Below are positions 17,594 to 27,128 of a stretch of DNA of 64,000 bases, in pieces. The DNA is from JAAXHH01 sp965225915 (GTDB lineage: Bacteria > JAAXHH01), in the NCBI GenBank assembly GCA_965225915.1, contig OZ245326.1, positions 3,286,001 through 3,350,000 on the forward strand, read 5' to 3'. The notes under the pieces are model-generated. The model did no database searches. It was not told the DNA's origin and saw only the letters and a program-made list of their open reading frames with translations. A program made the position numbers and the translations under genes. Numbering within the stretch: position 1 is the first letter of the stretch; every line of letters begins with the position of its first letter.

Positions 17594-19341
17594 TCGGTGC
17601 CATACCGGGTCAGCGGTTATGCCTGTTGCCTCGTATATACAATGTATCTACAGCCCTGTTGAGACTGCTTCAAGGCGGGCGTCTGCAGGGCAAGGGCGCC
17701 CACGCGCGGAAGCCCAGGGAGGTCGTCAACCCCGGTTTCCGGATGCTGGTGACGGCGTGCCTGGCGATCCTTTGTCTTGCCCCGTCCTGCATCGGCGGCC
17801 CCCAACCGGAGCGGCTGAATCCCGGGGAGAATATGCTCCGGATCGCCGTGCCGTCGGATCCCCGTTCACTCGATCCGGCCATCGCCTACGACGTGGTGAC
17901 CTGGCCCCTCGTACGCACCCTGTTTCATGGTTTGATCGATTACGACGACGACCTGAACCTGGTGCCCTGGCATTCCCGGTCCTGGACGGTATCGGAGGAC
18001 GGACGGACCTTTACCTTCAAACTGCGGCTGGGCATCCGGTTTTCCAACGGCCGTCCGGTCACTTCCCGCGACTTCGCCTATTCCCTGGAGCGGGTCCTGG
18101 ATCCGGCCACCAAGTCGCCCGGACAGGGTTTCTACCGCAACATCGCAGGCGCGAGGGCCTTCCAGGATGGCGAGGCGGACCATGTATCCGGATTACGCAC
18201 ACCGGACGAGGAAACGCTCGTGATCGAACTGGTCCATCCCGACCTGCCCTTCCTCTACTGTATCGCAATGCCCTTCGCCTACGCCGTGCCCCGCGAGGAG
18301 GTGGAGCGGCGTGGGGACGAATTCGGGCGGTATCCGGTCGGTGCGGGACCCTTTACGCTGGCGGATTGGCAGCGAGGCACGCGGTTGCGGCTCGAGAAGA
18401 ACCCGGGGTACTACCGGACGGAAGATGTCCGGCTGGAAGCCATCGAGTTGATGGTGGGCGGGGACGAGACCCTGCACATGATGATGTTCGAACGGGGCGA
18501 ACTGGATATCGCGAGTGTGACGTCGACGGGGATACCGGACGCGGACTTCATCCGGGTGATGAAAGATCCCGTGCTCAGCACGCGGGTCGCCCATCAGGCC
18601 TTAAACGCCATCATGTACCTGTCCATGAACACGGAGATGCCGCCCTTTGACCGGGTAAACGTGCGCAGGGCGGTCAACCACGCCATCGACCGGGAACGCA
18701 TCGTGAAACTGATCAGCGGCCGGGGCATACCGGCCCGGGGCGTACTGCCGCCCGGCATGCCGGGATTCAACGAACAGCTTGCGGGATACGACCACGACCC
18801 GGAGAAGGCGCGGAAACTGCTGGCCGAGGCCGGGTATGCGGACGGTTTCTCCACCGTGCTCATGATCGTCGCCCAGAGCGGTACGGAGGCCAAGATCGGC
18901 CAGGCGGTACAGCAAGACCTTGCAGCGGTCGGGATCGACCTGGAGATCAGGCCGGTGACGGGTCCCACGCGCATCGAGGCGGCGGGAAGGCGCGGGACAG
19001 TGCCCTTTACCACGTTCGGCTGGTACCAGGACTACCCGGATCCGAGCAATTTTCTCGACGTGCTGTTGAGCGGCGACCGGATAACGGAGGTGAACAGCAA
19101 CAACGTGGCGTTCTACGACAATGAGCGGGTCAACACGCTGCTGGAGGAAGCGGCTACCAGTATCGACCGGGATCATCGCCTGGCGCTCTACCAGGAAGCC
19201 GAGCGGCTGATCGTGGAAGACGCCCCCTGGGTGTTTCTCTATTACCCCCAAATGTACCTGCTGCGACAACCATGGTTAAAGGGACTGAAGCTCAATCCCG
19301 TCTGGCCCATCAGGTACGAGTTTATGTGGATCGAACCATGA
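17590..19341 (+). CDS. ABC transporter substrate-binding lipoprotein, SBP_bac_5 family
   Basis: Receptor of the second Dpp-type importer, 583 residues from the ATG at 17590. That ATG overlaps the permease stop and follows AAGGAGGG. The signal peptide only becomes convincing about 50 residues in (MLVTACLAILCLAPSC, lipobox at the last Cys), so the ATG at 17743 is an alternative start. Family signatures: RIAVPSDPRSLDPAIAYD, FTFKLRLGIRFSNGRPVTSR and NVRRAVNHAIDRERIVK. Gene order permease-receptor-permease is uncommon compared with the usual receptor-first order. Confidence 0.9.
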   Translation: MIGAIPGQRLCLLPRIYNVSTALLRLLQGGRLQGKGAHARKPREVVNPGFRMLVTACLAILCLAPSCIGGPQPERLNPGENMLRIAVPSDPRSLDPAIAYDVVTWPLVRTLFHGLIDYDDDLNLVPWHSRSWTVSEDGRTFTFKLRLGIRFSNGRPVTSRDFAYSLERVLDPATKSPGQGFYRNIAGARAFQDGEADHVSGLRTPDEETLVIELVHPDLPFLYCIAMPFAYAVPREEVERRGDEFGRYPVGAGPFTLADWQRGTRLRLEKNPGYYRTEDVRLEAIELMVGGDETLHMMMFERGELDIASVTSTGIPDADFIRVMKDPVLSTRVAHQALNAIMYLSMNTEMPPFDRVNVRRAVNHAIDRERIVKLISGRGIPARGVLPPGMPGFNEQLAGYDHDPEKARKLLAEAGYADGFSTVLMIVAQSGTEAKIGQAVQQDLAAVGIDLEIRPVTGPTRIEAAGRRGTVPFTTFGWYQDYPDPSNFLDVLLSGDRITEVNSNNVAFYDNERVNTLLEEAATSIDRDHRLALYQEAERLIVEDAPWVFLYYPQMYLLRQPWLKGLKLNPVWPIRYEFMWIEP

Positions 19342-19372
19342 ACGGCGATCGAAAACATTACGGAATGCAACC

Positions 19373-20293
19373 ATGGTGAACAGAATCCTGCGTCGTCTCG
19401 GCTGGGCGGTCGTGGTACTGTGGGGCACCACGGTCATTACCTTCCTGATCGTCCACGCGGTGCCGGCCGATCCGGTCCGGGTTTACGCCGGCGCCAACGC
19501 GGATGCCGAGACGATAGAACGAATCCGCCAGGAACTGGGTTTCGACGATCCCCTGATCATGCAGTACGGACGCTACATCGGAAACCTGCTTCGGGGAGAC
19601 TTGGGAACGTCCCTCGTGACGGGAGAACGCGTACTCGACGCCATACTGTTGCGGTTCCCCGTGACTTTCTCCCTGTCCGTGACCGCGGTAATTCTGTGGA
19701 TGCTGATGAGCGTCCCCCTGGGCGTTCTCACGGCGAAGTACAGGGGCCGGGCCCTAGACCGTACGGTGCTAATCGTGTCCCTGGTCGGCATATCCCTGCC
19801 CGTCTTCTGGCTGGCCAGGATGCTGCAATACTACTTGGCGTACCGTACCGGCATGTTTCCGGTGGCGGGCTTTGCCGGCTGGACCCACATCGTCCTGCCG
19901 GCGGCGACCCTCGCCCTGGTCACTACGGGTTACTACGCCCGGCTGGTCCACACGAACATGGTGGAGGTGCTGAACGCGGATTACATACGCGTTGCCCGCG
20001 CCAAGGGGATCCCGGAATACATCGTGCTGTTCAAGCACGGACTGCGAAACGCCGTGATTCCCGTCATCACCATACTCGGTCTCGACATGGCCGCCCTCAT
20101 GGGTGGCGTGGTGTTCACCGAAAACGTATTCGCACTGCCCGGGCTGGGGGTCCTGGCCCTGCAGTCGGTCTTCAGCCTCGACGTGCCCATGATCATGGGC
20201 GTCGTGCTCTTTTCGGCCGCGATGGTGGTTTGCGCCAACATCGTGGTCGACTTCGTGTACATGTGGATCGATCCGAGGGTCGAGGGAGCGTAG
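19373..20293 (+). CDS. ABC transporter permease, DppB type
   Basis: Partner permease of 306 residues, starting with RILRRLGWAVVVLWGTTVIT. The DppB periplasmic feature LGFDDPLIMQYGRYIGNLLR is near 50-70, and the coupling loop is RVARAKGIPEYIVLFKHGLR. It ends with WIDPRVEG as most DppB proteins do. No ATPase gene follows: the next gene is on the other strand. The system must borrow ATPases, for example those at 6477-8481. Confidence 0.92.
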   Translation: MVNRILRRLGWAVVVLWGTTVITFLIVHAVPADPVRVYAGANADAETIERIRQELGFDDPLIMQYGRYIGNLLRGDLGTSLVTGERVLDAILLRFPVTFSLSVTAVILWMLMSVPLGVLTAKYRGRALDRTVLIVSLVGISLPVFWLARMLQYYLAYRTGMFPVAGFAGWTHIVLPAATLALVTTGYYARLVHTNMVEVLNADYIRVARAKGIPEYIVLFKHGLRNAVIPVITILGLDMAALMGGVVFTENVFALPGLGVLALQSVFSLDVPMIMGVVLFSAAMVVCANIVVDFVYMWIDPRVEGA

Positions 20294-20370
20294 CGCTCCG
20301 TGGACCGAGTGGTGTAGCGCTCCGCAGGTCGCCGCCAGAACAGTATCGCGCATAGCCGGCAGGCAGGCAC

Positions 20371-20416
20371 CGCGGAAGCCAGCAGGTCAGGCCAACAGCG
20401 CGGAAGTCAGCAGGTC
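20371..20416. repeat. 18-bp direct repeat around the stop codon of the DsbA-like gene
   Basis: CGCGGAAGCCAGCAGGTC (20371-20388) and CGCGGAAGTCAGCAGGTC (20399-20416) differ by one base. The second copy encodes the last codons of the minus-strand gene and the first lies across and beyond its stop, suggesting a small slippage duplication. A second pair, GTAGCGCTCCG at 20290 and 20314, lies in the same short gap. Confidence 0.6.
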
Positions 20417-21010
20417 CACCACCAGATCCTCTTCTTCGTACCCGTAAGCCAGCCAAAGCTGGTTGTCGTTGTATTCCAGGATCATGGTCGGGAACTTGTC
20501 GGCGTGTAGGGACCGGCGCAGGTCGAAGTCCTGGTGAAGCAGCGCGTCGGTATGGGTCGAGACGAGGTCTTGGGAAAAGCGCTTCGAATCCAGGCCCATT
20601 TCCCCGGCGAGTTGCACGAGTGTTTCCGGGTTCGAAGGGTTTCGAACTTCCATGTAATAGGCACGCTGGATGGCATGAAACATCGACCCGGTCGCGTCCG
20701 GCCGCTGCATCCCGGCGGCGATGACCGCCCGGCAGGCCGGGTAGGTGGATCGTCTGGGCTCGCAATTCGTCCAGAAATCCCAGTTGAAGGACGCCCCGGT
20801 CCGCTCGGCTACCAGCCGCCACTGGGACTGCACGTAAGCCCGGGTATCCTCGGCCATGGGTTCTGCCGAATCCCTGGCCAGACCGCCCATGACGTAGCGG
20901 ATCGGGATTTCATCGGGAAGCACCTTCGATACCGCTTCCAGCACCGGACTGAATCCCCAGCACCAGGAACACATGGGATCGGCGATGTAATAGAGTGCGT
21001 CGCGTTGCAT
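20387..21010 (-). CDS. DsbA-family (FrnE-like) thioredoxin-fold protein
   Basis: Cytoplasmic protein of 207 residues with the active-site motif C14-S-W-C17 in ADPMCSWCWGFSPVLE, directly after the first strand as in FrnE-type DsbA proteins. No signal peptide. The later cis-Pro position is visible in DKFPTMILEYND. Likely a dithiol oxidoreductase or a glutathione-type isomerase relative; the partner is unknown. Divergent from the GH172-type gene. Confidence 0.85.
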   Translation of the reverse strand: MQRDALYYIADPMCSWCWGFSPVLEAVSKVLPDEIPIRYVMGGLARDSAEPMAEDTRAYVQSQWRLVAERTGASFNWDFWTNCEPRRSTYPACRAVIAAGMQRPDATGSMFHAIQRAYYMEVRNPSNPETLVQLAGEMGLDSKRFSQDLVSTHTDALLHQDFDLRRSLHADKFPTMILEYNDNQLWLAYGYEEEDLVVDLLTSALLA

Positions 21011-21052
21011 GGTTTACGTTCCGTTCCGCCTGGAGTGGACACCCAAAAATAC

Positions 21053-21066
21053 CTGTGCGAGCACAG
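21053..21066. promoter_or_regulatory. Dyad symmetry and likely promoter upstream of the GH172-type gene
   Basis: CTGTGC-GA-GCACAG is a perfect 6-2-6 inverted repeat. It overlaps the position expected for a -35 box of a possible -10 TATTAT at 21077-21082. The arrangement fits an operator covering a promoter for the plus-strand gene. No regulator gene is adjacent. Confidence 0.35.
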
Positions 21067-21121
21067 ACCCGGAACATATTATAGTGAAGCCGAGAACACT
21101 TAATCAAGAGGAGATACGCAA

Positions 21122-22210
21122 ATGTTCAATGGACTGGGCATGGACATGGGAAACCTGCCGCGGTTGTCTCGCGCCCGGACGCGGTCCATCTCGCCGGAAA
21201 ACCTGGACGGAGGAAAGGGCCGGGGCGGCATGGCCACGGAGGGCAACGGGGCGATTCACGCGCGGTATCTCGGACAGGGTTGGAAGATCTCCCCTTCCAT
21301 CGATATCGAAACCGGCGAAACCCGAACGATCGCCGATATCGACGGGTCGGGCGCCATTCAGCATATCTGGATGACTCCGACCGGCCACTTTCGCTTCACC
21401 ATCCTCCGAATTTACTGGGACGACGAGGAACATCCCTCGGTAGAGTGCCCCGTGGGCGACTTCTTCGCCTGCGGCTGGGGTGAATACGCACAGGTGTCTT
21501 CGCTTGCCGTGTGCGTGAACCCGGGCAGCGCCTTCAACTGCTACTGGGAGATGCCCTTCCGGAAGCGATGCCGCATTACATTGGAAAACATCGCCGATGA
21601 GAAGATGCGCGTATACTACCAGATCGATTACACGCTGACCGAGGTTCCCGAAGACATTGGATACTTCCACGCGAGCTTCCGGCGGGTGAACCCCCTTCCA
21701 TACAAGGAGGTGTTCACCATCCTCGACGGCGTACGGGGACACGGCCACTATGTCGGCACGTACATGGCATGGGGATCCAACAGCAACGGATGGTGGGGCG
21801 AGGGAGAGATCAAGTTCTACATCGACGGGGACGACGAGTTCCCGACGATCTGCGGGACCGGCGCCGAGGACTACTTCTGCGGTTCGTACAACTTCGACGT
21901 CGACGGCCGGTACGTGGAGTTTACCACCCCGTACGCCGGCATGCCCCAAGTCATCCGGCCCGACGGCCTGTACAAGTCCCAGCAACGGTTCGGACTGTAC
22001 CGGTGGCACGTGTCCGACCCGGTGCGGTTCGAGGAAGACCTCAAGGTAACGATCCAGGCGCTGGGATGGCGGCAAAAGCTCGGATGGACCCAGGGCGGTC
22101 CCTATCTTCCGCTCCAGGACGATATTGCTTCGGTGGCCTACTGGTACCAGGCTTTGCCGGGCGCCCCCTTTCCCAAGCTTCCTGACCGGGACGAACTGGA
22201 AGTCATCTAA
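21122..22210 (+). CDS. DUF2961 / GH172-type glycoside hydrolase
   Basis: Protein of 362 residues matching the DUF2961 family, now known to include GH172 alpha-D-fructofuranosidase and difructose-dianhydride enzymes. Diagnostic pieces are SGAIQHIWM near 80, the NSNGWWGEGEIKFYIDGDDE segment near 220 and GTGAEDYFCGSYNF near 247; the acidic residues in the last two correspond to the catalytic region. No signal peptide, so probably cytoplasmic. AGAGGAG lies nine bases upstream. It is followed by an MFS transporter, which might move the product or substrate. Exact sugar unknown. Confidence 0.88.
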   Translation: MFNGLGMDMGNLPRLSRARTRSISPENLDGGKGRGGMATEGNGAIHARYLGQGWKISPSIDIETGETRTIADIDGSGAIQHIWMTPTGHFRFTILRIYWDDEEHPSVECPVGDFFACGWGEYAQVSSLAVCVNPGSAFNCYWEMPFRKRCRITLENIADEKMRVYYQIDYTLTEVPEDIGYFHASFRRVNPLPYKEVFTILDGVRGHGHYVGTYMAWGSNSNGWWGEGEIKFYIDGDDEFPTICGTGAEDYFCGSYNFDVDGRYVEFTTPYAGMPQVIRPDGLYKSQQRFGLYRWHVSDPVRFEEDLKVTIQALGWRQKLGWTQGGPYLPLQDDIASVAYWYQALPGAPFPKLPDRDELEVI

Positions 22211-22247
22211 AGGTCCGGGACCGTTCCCGGCAATCGTAGCCGTTCCC

Positions 22248-22304
22248 GGGTCGTTCGCGGCGAACAGGGTCGTTCGCGGCGAACAGGGTTGTTCCTGGTG
22301 AACA
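22248..22304. repeat. Three 19-bp tandem repeats, each with internal dyad
   Basis: GGGTCGTTCGCGGCGAACA is exact at 22248-22266 and 22267-22285, and diverged at 22286-22304. Each exact unit contains GTTCGC-G-GCGAAC, so every copy can form a small hairpin. Weaker GTTCCCGG/GTACCCGG echoes flank the array on both sides. The rest of the 170-base gap between the GH172-type and MFS genes shows only the MFS ribosome binding site. Confidence 0.75.
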
Positions 22305-22380
22305 GTGTCGTACCCGGCGGGAATGATGGAGGGCATTGAAACGCGGCCGGCCGGAATGAGGGCGGATCCGCGGGAGCATA

Positions 22381-23634
22381 ATGGAACCGGAACAGCTTCA
22401 GGCGGTCCGCAGCCGAATTACCCACACCCTTTTCGTCACCCAGGCCCTCTTCGGCGCGACGCAGGTCGCGGCCTTTACCGTGGTACCCATCCTGGCGGCG
22501 CAACTGGCCGACAGCGAGCGCATGACGGGCGTGCCCATGACCATCGCCTTTCTCGCCCGTTCGCTGAGTGCCTTCCCCTTCGGCTGGATCATGGACCGCA
22601 TGGGACGCCGGGCCGGTCTGACGGTAGGCTACGTGTCGTCGTTGATCGCCGCCGTGACGAGTTTCCTCAGCGTGGCCGTCCACTCCTTTCCAGGATTCTG
22701 CATCGCGTCCTTTTTCGCCGGCATGGCGCGCAGTTCCAGCGAGCAGGCGCGATTCATCGGCGCTGAAATCTATCCCGAATCCGAACGGGCGCGCATCATC
22801 GGCAGAATCGTTTCCGCCGGCACCATCAGCGCTATCGCCGGCGCCATGATGGTGGCGCCAGCGGGAATATGGATCGCGCAGTACGGATATCCGCCTATGG
22901 CGGGACCCTTCGCCATCGGCGCGGGCCTGAGCCTGGCGGCGATCCTGCTAACCGTCTTCCTGATACGCCCCGACCCGCTGGTCCTCGCCCGGAGCATCAA
23001 ATCCTCCGCCATATCGGATATCGACGACACAACGGCTCGTCCCGTGCGGGAAATCCTCCGCGACGTTCACGTCCGGTACGGGATCACGGCCATGGTTCTC
23101 GGCCAGTTCGTGATGACGCTGCTCATGGTGATCACGCCCCTGCACATGAACCATAACAATCACGGCACCTGGCTGATTTCCTGGGTTATCATGGCCCACG
23201 CCATCGGCATGTTCGGGGTTTCCAGCATCACGGGACGACTGATCATGCGGTGGGGGCAGCACCAGGTGATCAAGGCCGGTATGGTCATCCTCGTCATATC
23301 CTGCGTGATTGCGCCGATTTCACCCCGGTTCATTCCCCTGGCGATCGCGCTCTTCCTCCTGGGCCTGGGATGGAACTTCTGTTTCATTGCAGGTTCTTCC
23401 CTGCTGTCCAATGCGCTCGCTCCCCTGGAACGGGGACGTGTTCAGGGCGTCAACGAGACGTTCATCGCACTGGCGGCGAGTTCCGCCAGCCTGGTGACGG
23501 GATACCTCTTCGAATTAGGCGGCATGTTGCTGCTGGCGGTTATCGGGACGGTTTTTTCCGCCGGGCTGGGGTTCTGCAGCCTGTTATACGCGCGCAGAAC
23601 GAAGCGGGAAGCGCGTGGGGAGGCGGCTGGATGA
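22381..23634 (+). CDS. Major facilitator superfamily transporter
   Basis: Twelve-span inner-membrane transporter of 417 residues. The MFS loop 2-3 motif is visible as GWIMDRMGRRAGLTVGY, and a second-half counterpart as SSITGRLIMRWGQH. GGGAG lies five bases before the ATG at 22381. The gene converges with the FMN dehydrogenase gene. The substrate cannot be told from the sequence. Confidence 0.92.
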   Translation: MEPEQLQAVRSRITHTLFVTQALFGATQVAAFTVVPILAAQLADSERMTGVPMTIAFLARSLSAFPFGWIMDRMGRRAGLTVGYVSSLIAAVTSFLSVAVHSFPGFCIASFFAGMARSSSEQARFIGAEIYPESERARIIGRIVSAGTISAIAGAMMVAPAGIWIAQYGYPPMAGPFAIGAGLSLAAILLTVFLIRPDPLVLARSIKSSAISDIDDTTARPVREILRDVHVRYGITAMVLGQFVMTLLMVITPLHMNHNNHGTWLISWVIMAHAIGMFGVSSITGRLIMRWGQHQVIKAGMVILVISCVIAPISPRFIPLAIALFLLGLGWNFCFIAGSSLLSNALAPLERGRVQGVNETFIALAASSASLVTGYLFELGGMLLLAVIGTVFSAGLGFCSLLYARRTKREARGEAAG

Positions 23635-23699
23635 CTGGCGGCGGCCGGTGGCCCGGATAGGCTTTTGGTCAAGCGGAGTTTTACCGTCCAACCAGCGTG

Positions 23700-24866
23700 C
23701 TATGGGGATTCCGGGCGGACCGGGGAAGGGATTTCGTCCAGCCTGGCGCACCCCAGATTGATCATGTTGGTTTCGAGGTCGGCCTTGAGGATCTCGACGG
23801 CATGATCGCCGCCGGATTTGCCGAAGGCTCCCACGCCATACATGAAGGCGCGACCCAATAGCACGAAATCAGCGCCCAGCGAGAGGGCCCTGATGATGTC
23901 CAGCCCGGTGCGCACCCCGCTGTCGAATAGGATGCGCGCGCGACCACGAACCTGGCGGACGATGGGAGGCAGCGCGTCGATGGCGGCGAGGGTGCCGTCA
24001 AACTGTCGCGCGCCGTGGTTCGAGACCTGGATGCCGTCTATGCCTACCTGTATCGCCTTTTCCGCATCATCGGGATGAAGGACGCCCTTCAGGACCAACG
24101 GACCGTCCCAGAAATCGCGGACCTCCCGGATGTAGTCCCACGTGAGCGATCCGCCCAGCTCCCTGCCAACGTAGCTCGCCACCTCTCCCATTTGTTTCGA
24201 CTGGGCATATTGTTCGATGGCCCGAAGCCGGGGTAGACCGGTAAGCAGGGTCTGTATCGTCCAGGTGGGATGCTTCAGCGCTTCGTACACGAATCGCGCC
24301 GTGATCCGGGGCGGCGTCTCGAGTCCGGCGCGGCTGGTCCTTTCCCTGCGGCTGCCCGCGGGGACGTCCGCCGTCACCAGGAGCGTATGAAAGCCGGCGT
24401 CCCTCACGCGCTTCAACAGATCATCCCGCAATTCCCGCCGCCTGGGGGGATAGAGTTGAAACCAACCCATGTCGCCCGCGATGGGGCCGACCACTTCAGG
24501 CGATTGCGTGGCCACCGTGCTCAGGCAGAAGGGTATGCGGTATTTTGCGGCCGCGGCGGCCAGGATGAGTTCGGCGCGGGGCCACATGAGCCCGGTCAGT
24601 CCCACGGGGGCTACGCCGAAGGGCGCGCTGTAGGTCCGGCCGAACAGCGTTGTGGTCAGATCGGGTTTCAGGTCACCCTTCATGAATACGGGGGCAAGCG
24701 TGACTTCCGCCATGCGTTCCAGGTTCCGTGCCAGCGCGCGCTCGTCCCCGGTGCCGCAGTCAAGGTATTCCCAGGCGATATGGGGCAGTCTCCTGCGGGT
24801 CAATGTTCGCAGGTCGCTCACCGCGGGGTACCGTTGCAGCCGTCGCTTGAATCGCTTTTCAGTCAT
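23700..24866 (-). CDS. FMN-dependent alpha-hydroxyacid dehydrogenase (lactate dehydrogenase/glycolate oxidase family)
   Basis: Flavin enzyme oxidising an L-2-hydroxy acid, 388 residues from the ATG at 24866 (the family is about 350-400; longer readings run into the divergent peptidase promoter). FMN and active-site pieces: APVGLTGLMWP, FQLYPPRRRE, LVLKGVLHPDDAEKA, catalytic His-Arg in SNHGARQFDG and FDSGVRTGLDI. The usual SNHGGRQLD reads SNHGARQFD. The region between the flavin strands (about 175-250) is longer and basic, as in membrane-associated members such as LldD and mandelate dehydrogenase. Confidence 0.92.
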   Translation of the reverse strand: MTEKRFKRRLQRYPAVSDLRTLTRRRLPHIAWEYLDCGTGDERALARNLERMAEVTLAPVFMKGDLKPDLTTTLFGRTYSAPFGVAPVGLTGLMWPRAELILAAAAAKYRIPFCLSTVATQSPEVVGPIAGDMGWFQLYPPRRRELRDDLLKRVRDAGFHTLLVTADVPAGSRRERTSRAGLETPPRITARFVYEALKHPTWTIQTLLTGLPRLRAIEQYAQSKQMGEVASYVGRELGGSLTWDYIREVRDFWDGPLVLKGVLHPDDAEKAIQVGIDGIQVSNHGARQFDGTLAAIDALPPIVRQVRGRARILFDSGVRTGLDIIRALSLGADFVLLGRAFMYGVGAFGKSGGDHAVEILKADLETNMINLGCARLDEIPSPVRPESP

Positions 24867-25010
24867 GCATCCTGTTCCGATTCGGTGGTAAAATGAGTGG
24901 TTGATTTCACGTATGGTACATCGTAATTTGCTACGGACCTCGTGCATGCAAACGGCCGGCGAACGTACCCCAAGATAATCGTACACGGCAAAAAGGCAAG
25001 GCGATCGAAA

Positions 25011-27107
25011 ATGGAAAACAATCCGCTTCTGGACTGGGACGATCTGCCCCCGTTCGACCAGATCGAGACCCATCATATCGAACCGGGGATCCGTGACGTG
25101 CTCGATCGTTGCGAGCGGGACCTCGTCCAACTAGAGGAGACGGCTCCTCGTTCCTGGCGGGAACTGATGGATCCGCTCGAGAAAATCGAAGACGAACTGG
25201 GCCGCACCTGGGGCATCGTGTCCCACCTGCACGGGGTCAAGAACTCTCCGGAACTGCGGGCCGTCTACGATCCCCTGCTGGCGGAAGTGGTCAAGTTCAG
25301 CAATCGATTCGGTCAGAGCAAGCCCCTGTACCAGGCCTATTGCGCCCTCAGGGACAGCGACGAGCCCAAACACTTCGATCATGCCCGGCAACGCATACTG
25401 GAGTCGGCCATACACGAGGCCGAGTTGAATGGTGTGGGGCTGGACGACGAGGACCGGGAACGTTACAACGAGATCAGCCAGCGGCTGGCGGAACTGAGTA
25501 CGAAGTTCTCGAACAACGTGCTGGACGCCACGAAGGCCTTCAAAATCACGCTTGCAGAGACCGATGAGGTCGATGGACTTCCCGCCACGCTGCTCGAACT
25601 GGCCGCCGATACGGCCAGGCAGGAGGGGCATGAGCAGGCTACCGCATCGGATGGACCCTGGGTACTCACCCTGGACTATCCGAGTTTCATGCCATTCATG
25701 CAGCACGGCAAGCGGAGGGACCTGCGGGAGAAAATGTACCGTGCTTACATTTCCAAGGCGTCGGACGGACAGTGGGACAACACCGCCGTGGCCGCGGAGA
25801 TCATCGGTCTGAGGATAGACAAGGCCAGGCTGCTGGGATTCGATACGTTCGCGGAGTTGAGCCTGAGTCGGAAAATGGCGACCGACGCGGGATCGGTGAG
25901 GGACCTGCTCAACGAATTGAGCACGGCGAGCCGCGGCGCGGCCGAACGGGACATGGAGGCGCTGAAGGCGTTGGCGGGCATGGAGAAAAGCGACGACCTG
26001 AAGCACTGGGACGTCCCCTACTGGTCGGAACGGCTTCGCGAGGCGCGCTACGATCTGAAGGATGAAGAACTGAGACCCTATTTCCCCCTGCCCCGTGTAT
26101 TGCGCGGTTTGTTCGAACTTACGGAACGGCTTTTCGGCGTGCGCCTGGAGGAGACCACCGTCGCGGTGCCCATCTGGCATGAAGACGTGCAGTTTTTCCG
26201 GGTATTCAACGACCGGAACGAACAAATTGCGGCCTTCTACCTGGATCCGTACAGCCGTCCGGAGGAGAAACAGGGCGGAGCGTGGATGGATACGCTCGTG
26301 GGCCGGAGCGCGGTCATGGCGCCTTCCGGACAGGCTGCCCGGCTGCCCGTGGCCTACATGATCTGCAACCAGGGCAAACCCGTCGGCGGTAAACCATCCC
26401 TCATGACGTTCCGGGAAGTGGAAACGCTGTTTCACGAGTTTGGGCACGCCCTACAGCACATGCTGACCACCATCGATTACGGCATGGCATCCGGCATTTC
26501 CAACGTGGAATGGGACGCGGTTGAAATCGCCAGCCAGTTCATGGAAAACTGGTGTTACGACCGGGATACGCTCAAAGTTCTGGCCCGGCACTACGAGACG
26601 GACGAACCGCTCCCCGATGATACGATCGACCGGTTGCTTGGAGCCAGGACCTTCAGGGAAGGCAGCAACACGCTCAGGCAGGTGAACTTCGGCCTGCTCG
26701 ACATGGAACTCCACCAGCGATTCGATCCCTCGGGACAGGAGACGATACTGGATGTACAGCGGCGGATCGACGCGGAGACGCTGATCCTGCCTTCGCTGGA
26801 GGTAGACAGGTTCTACTGTTCATTCTCCCATATTTTCGCGGGGGGCTACGCCGCGGGGTACTACAGTTACAAGTGGTCGGAAGTGCTTAGCGCGGACGCC
26901 TTCTCCGCCTTCGAGGAAGCGGGGCTGGACCACGACGGAGAGATGAGGAGGCTGGGCCGAAAGTTTCGTGATACCGTCCTCGCCCTTGGCGGCAGCCGGC
27001 ATCCCATGGACGTCTTCAAGGAATTTCGCGGCCGGGAACCGACCACGGAAGCGCTGCTCCGGCAGGGCGGCCTGGTGGACGCCGACGCGGGTACGGCGTC
27101 CAACTGA
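25011..27107 (+). CDS. M3-family oligopeptidase (oligopeptidase A type)
   Basis: Cytoplasmic zinc metallopeptidase of 698 residues that clears short peptides. The zinc site is H475-EFG-H479 in LFHEFGHALQHML, with the downstream ligand Glu in the segment NVEWDAVEIASQFMEN. The ATG at 25011 (MENNPLLDWDDLPPF) matches the usual N-terminus; an earlier in-frame ATG at 24942 has no SD. Divergent from the FMN dehydrogenase and followed 21 bases later by a Gfo/Idh gene. Together with the M55 peptidase and Dpp-type importers it suggests peptide use. Confidence 0.95.
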   Translation: MENNPLLDWDDLPPFDQIETHHIEPGIRDVLDRCERDLVQLEETAPRSWRELMDPLEKIEDELGRTWGIVSHLHGVKNSPELRAVYDPLLAEVVKFSNRFGQSKPLYQAYCALRDSDEPKHFDHARQRILESAIHEAELNGVGLDDEDRERYNEISQRLAELSTKFSNNVLDATKAFKITLAETDEVDGLPATLLELAADTARQEGHEQATASDGPWVLTLDYPSFMPFMQHGKRRDLREKMYRAYISKASDGQWDNTAVAAEIIGLRIDKARLLGFDTFAELSLSRKMATDAGSVRDLLNELSTASRGAAERDMEALKALAGMEKSDDLKHWDVPYWSERLREARYDLKDEELRPYFPLPRVLRGLFELTERLFGVRLEETTVAVPIWHEDVQFFRVFNDRNEQIAAFYLDPYSRPEEKQGGAWMDTLVGRSAVMAPSGQAARLPVAYMICNQGKPVGGKPSLMTFREVETLFHEFGHALQHMLTTIDYGMASGISNVEWDAVEIASQFMENWCYDRDTLKVLARHYETDEPLPDDTIDRLLGARTFREGSNTLRQVNFGLLDMELHQRFDPSGQETILDVQRRIDAETLILPSLEVDRFYCSFSHIFAGGYAAGYYSYKWSEVLSADAFSAFEEAGLDHDGEMRRLGRKFRDTVLALGGSRHPMDVFKEFRGREPTTEALLRQGGLVDADAGTASN

Positions 27108-27128
27108 TCTTACCGGCGGGTTTTCACC

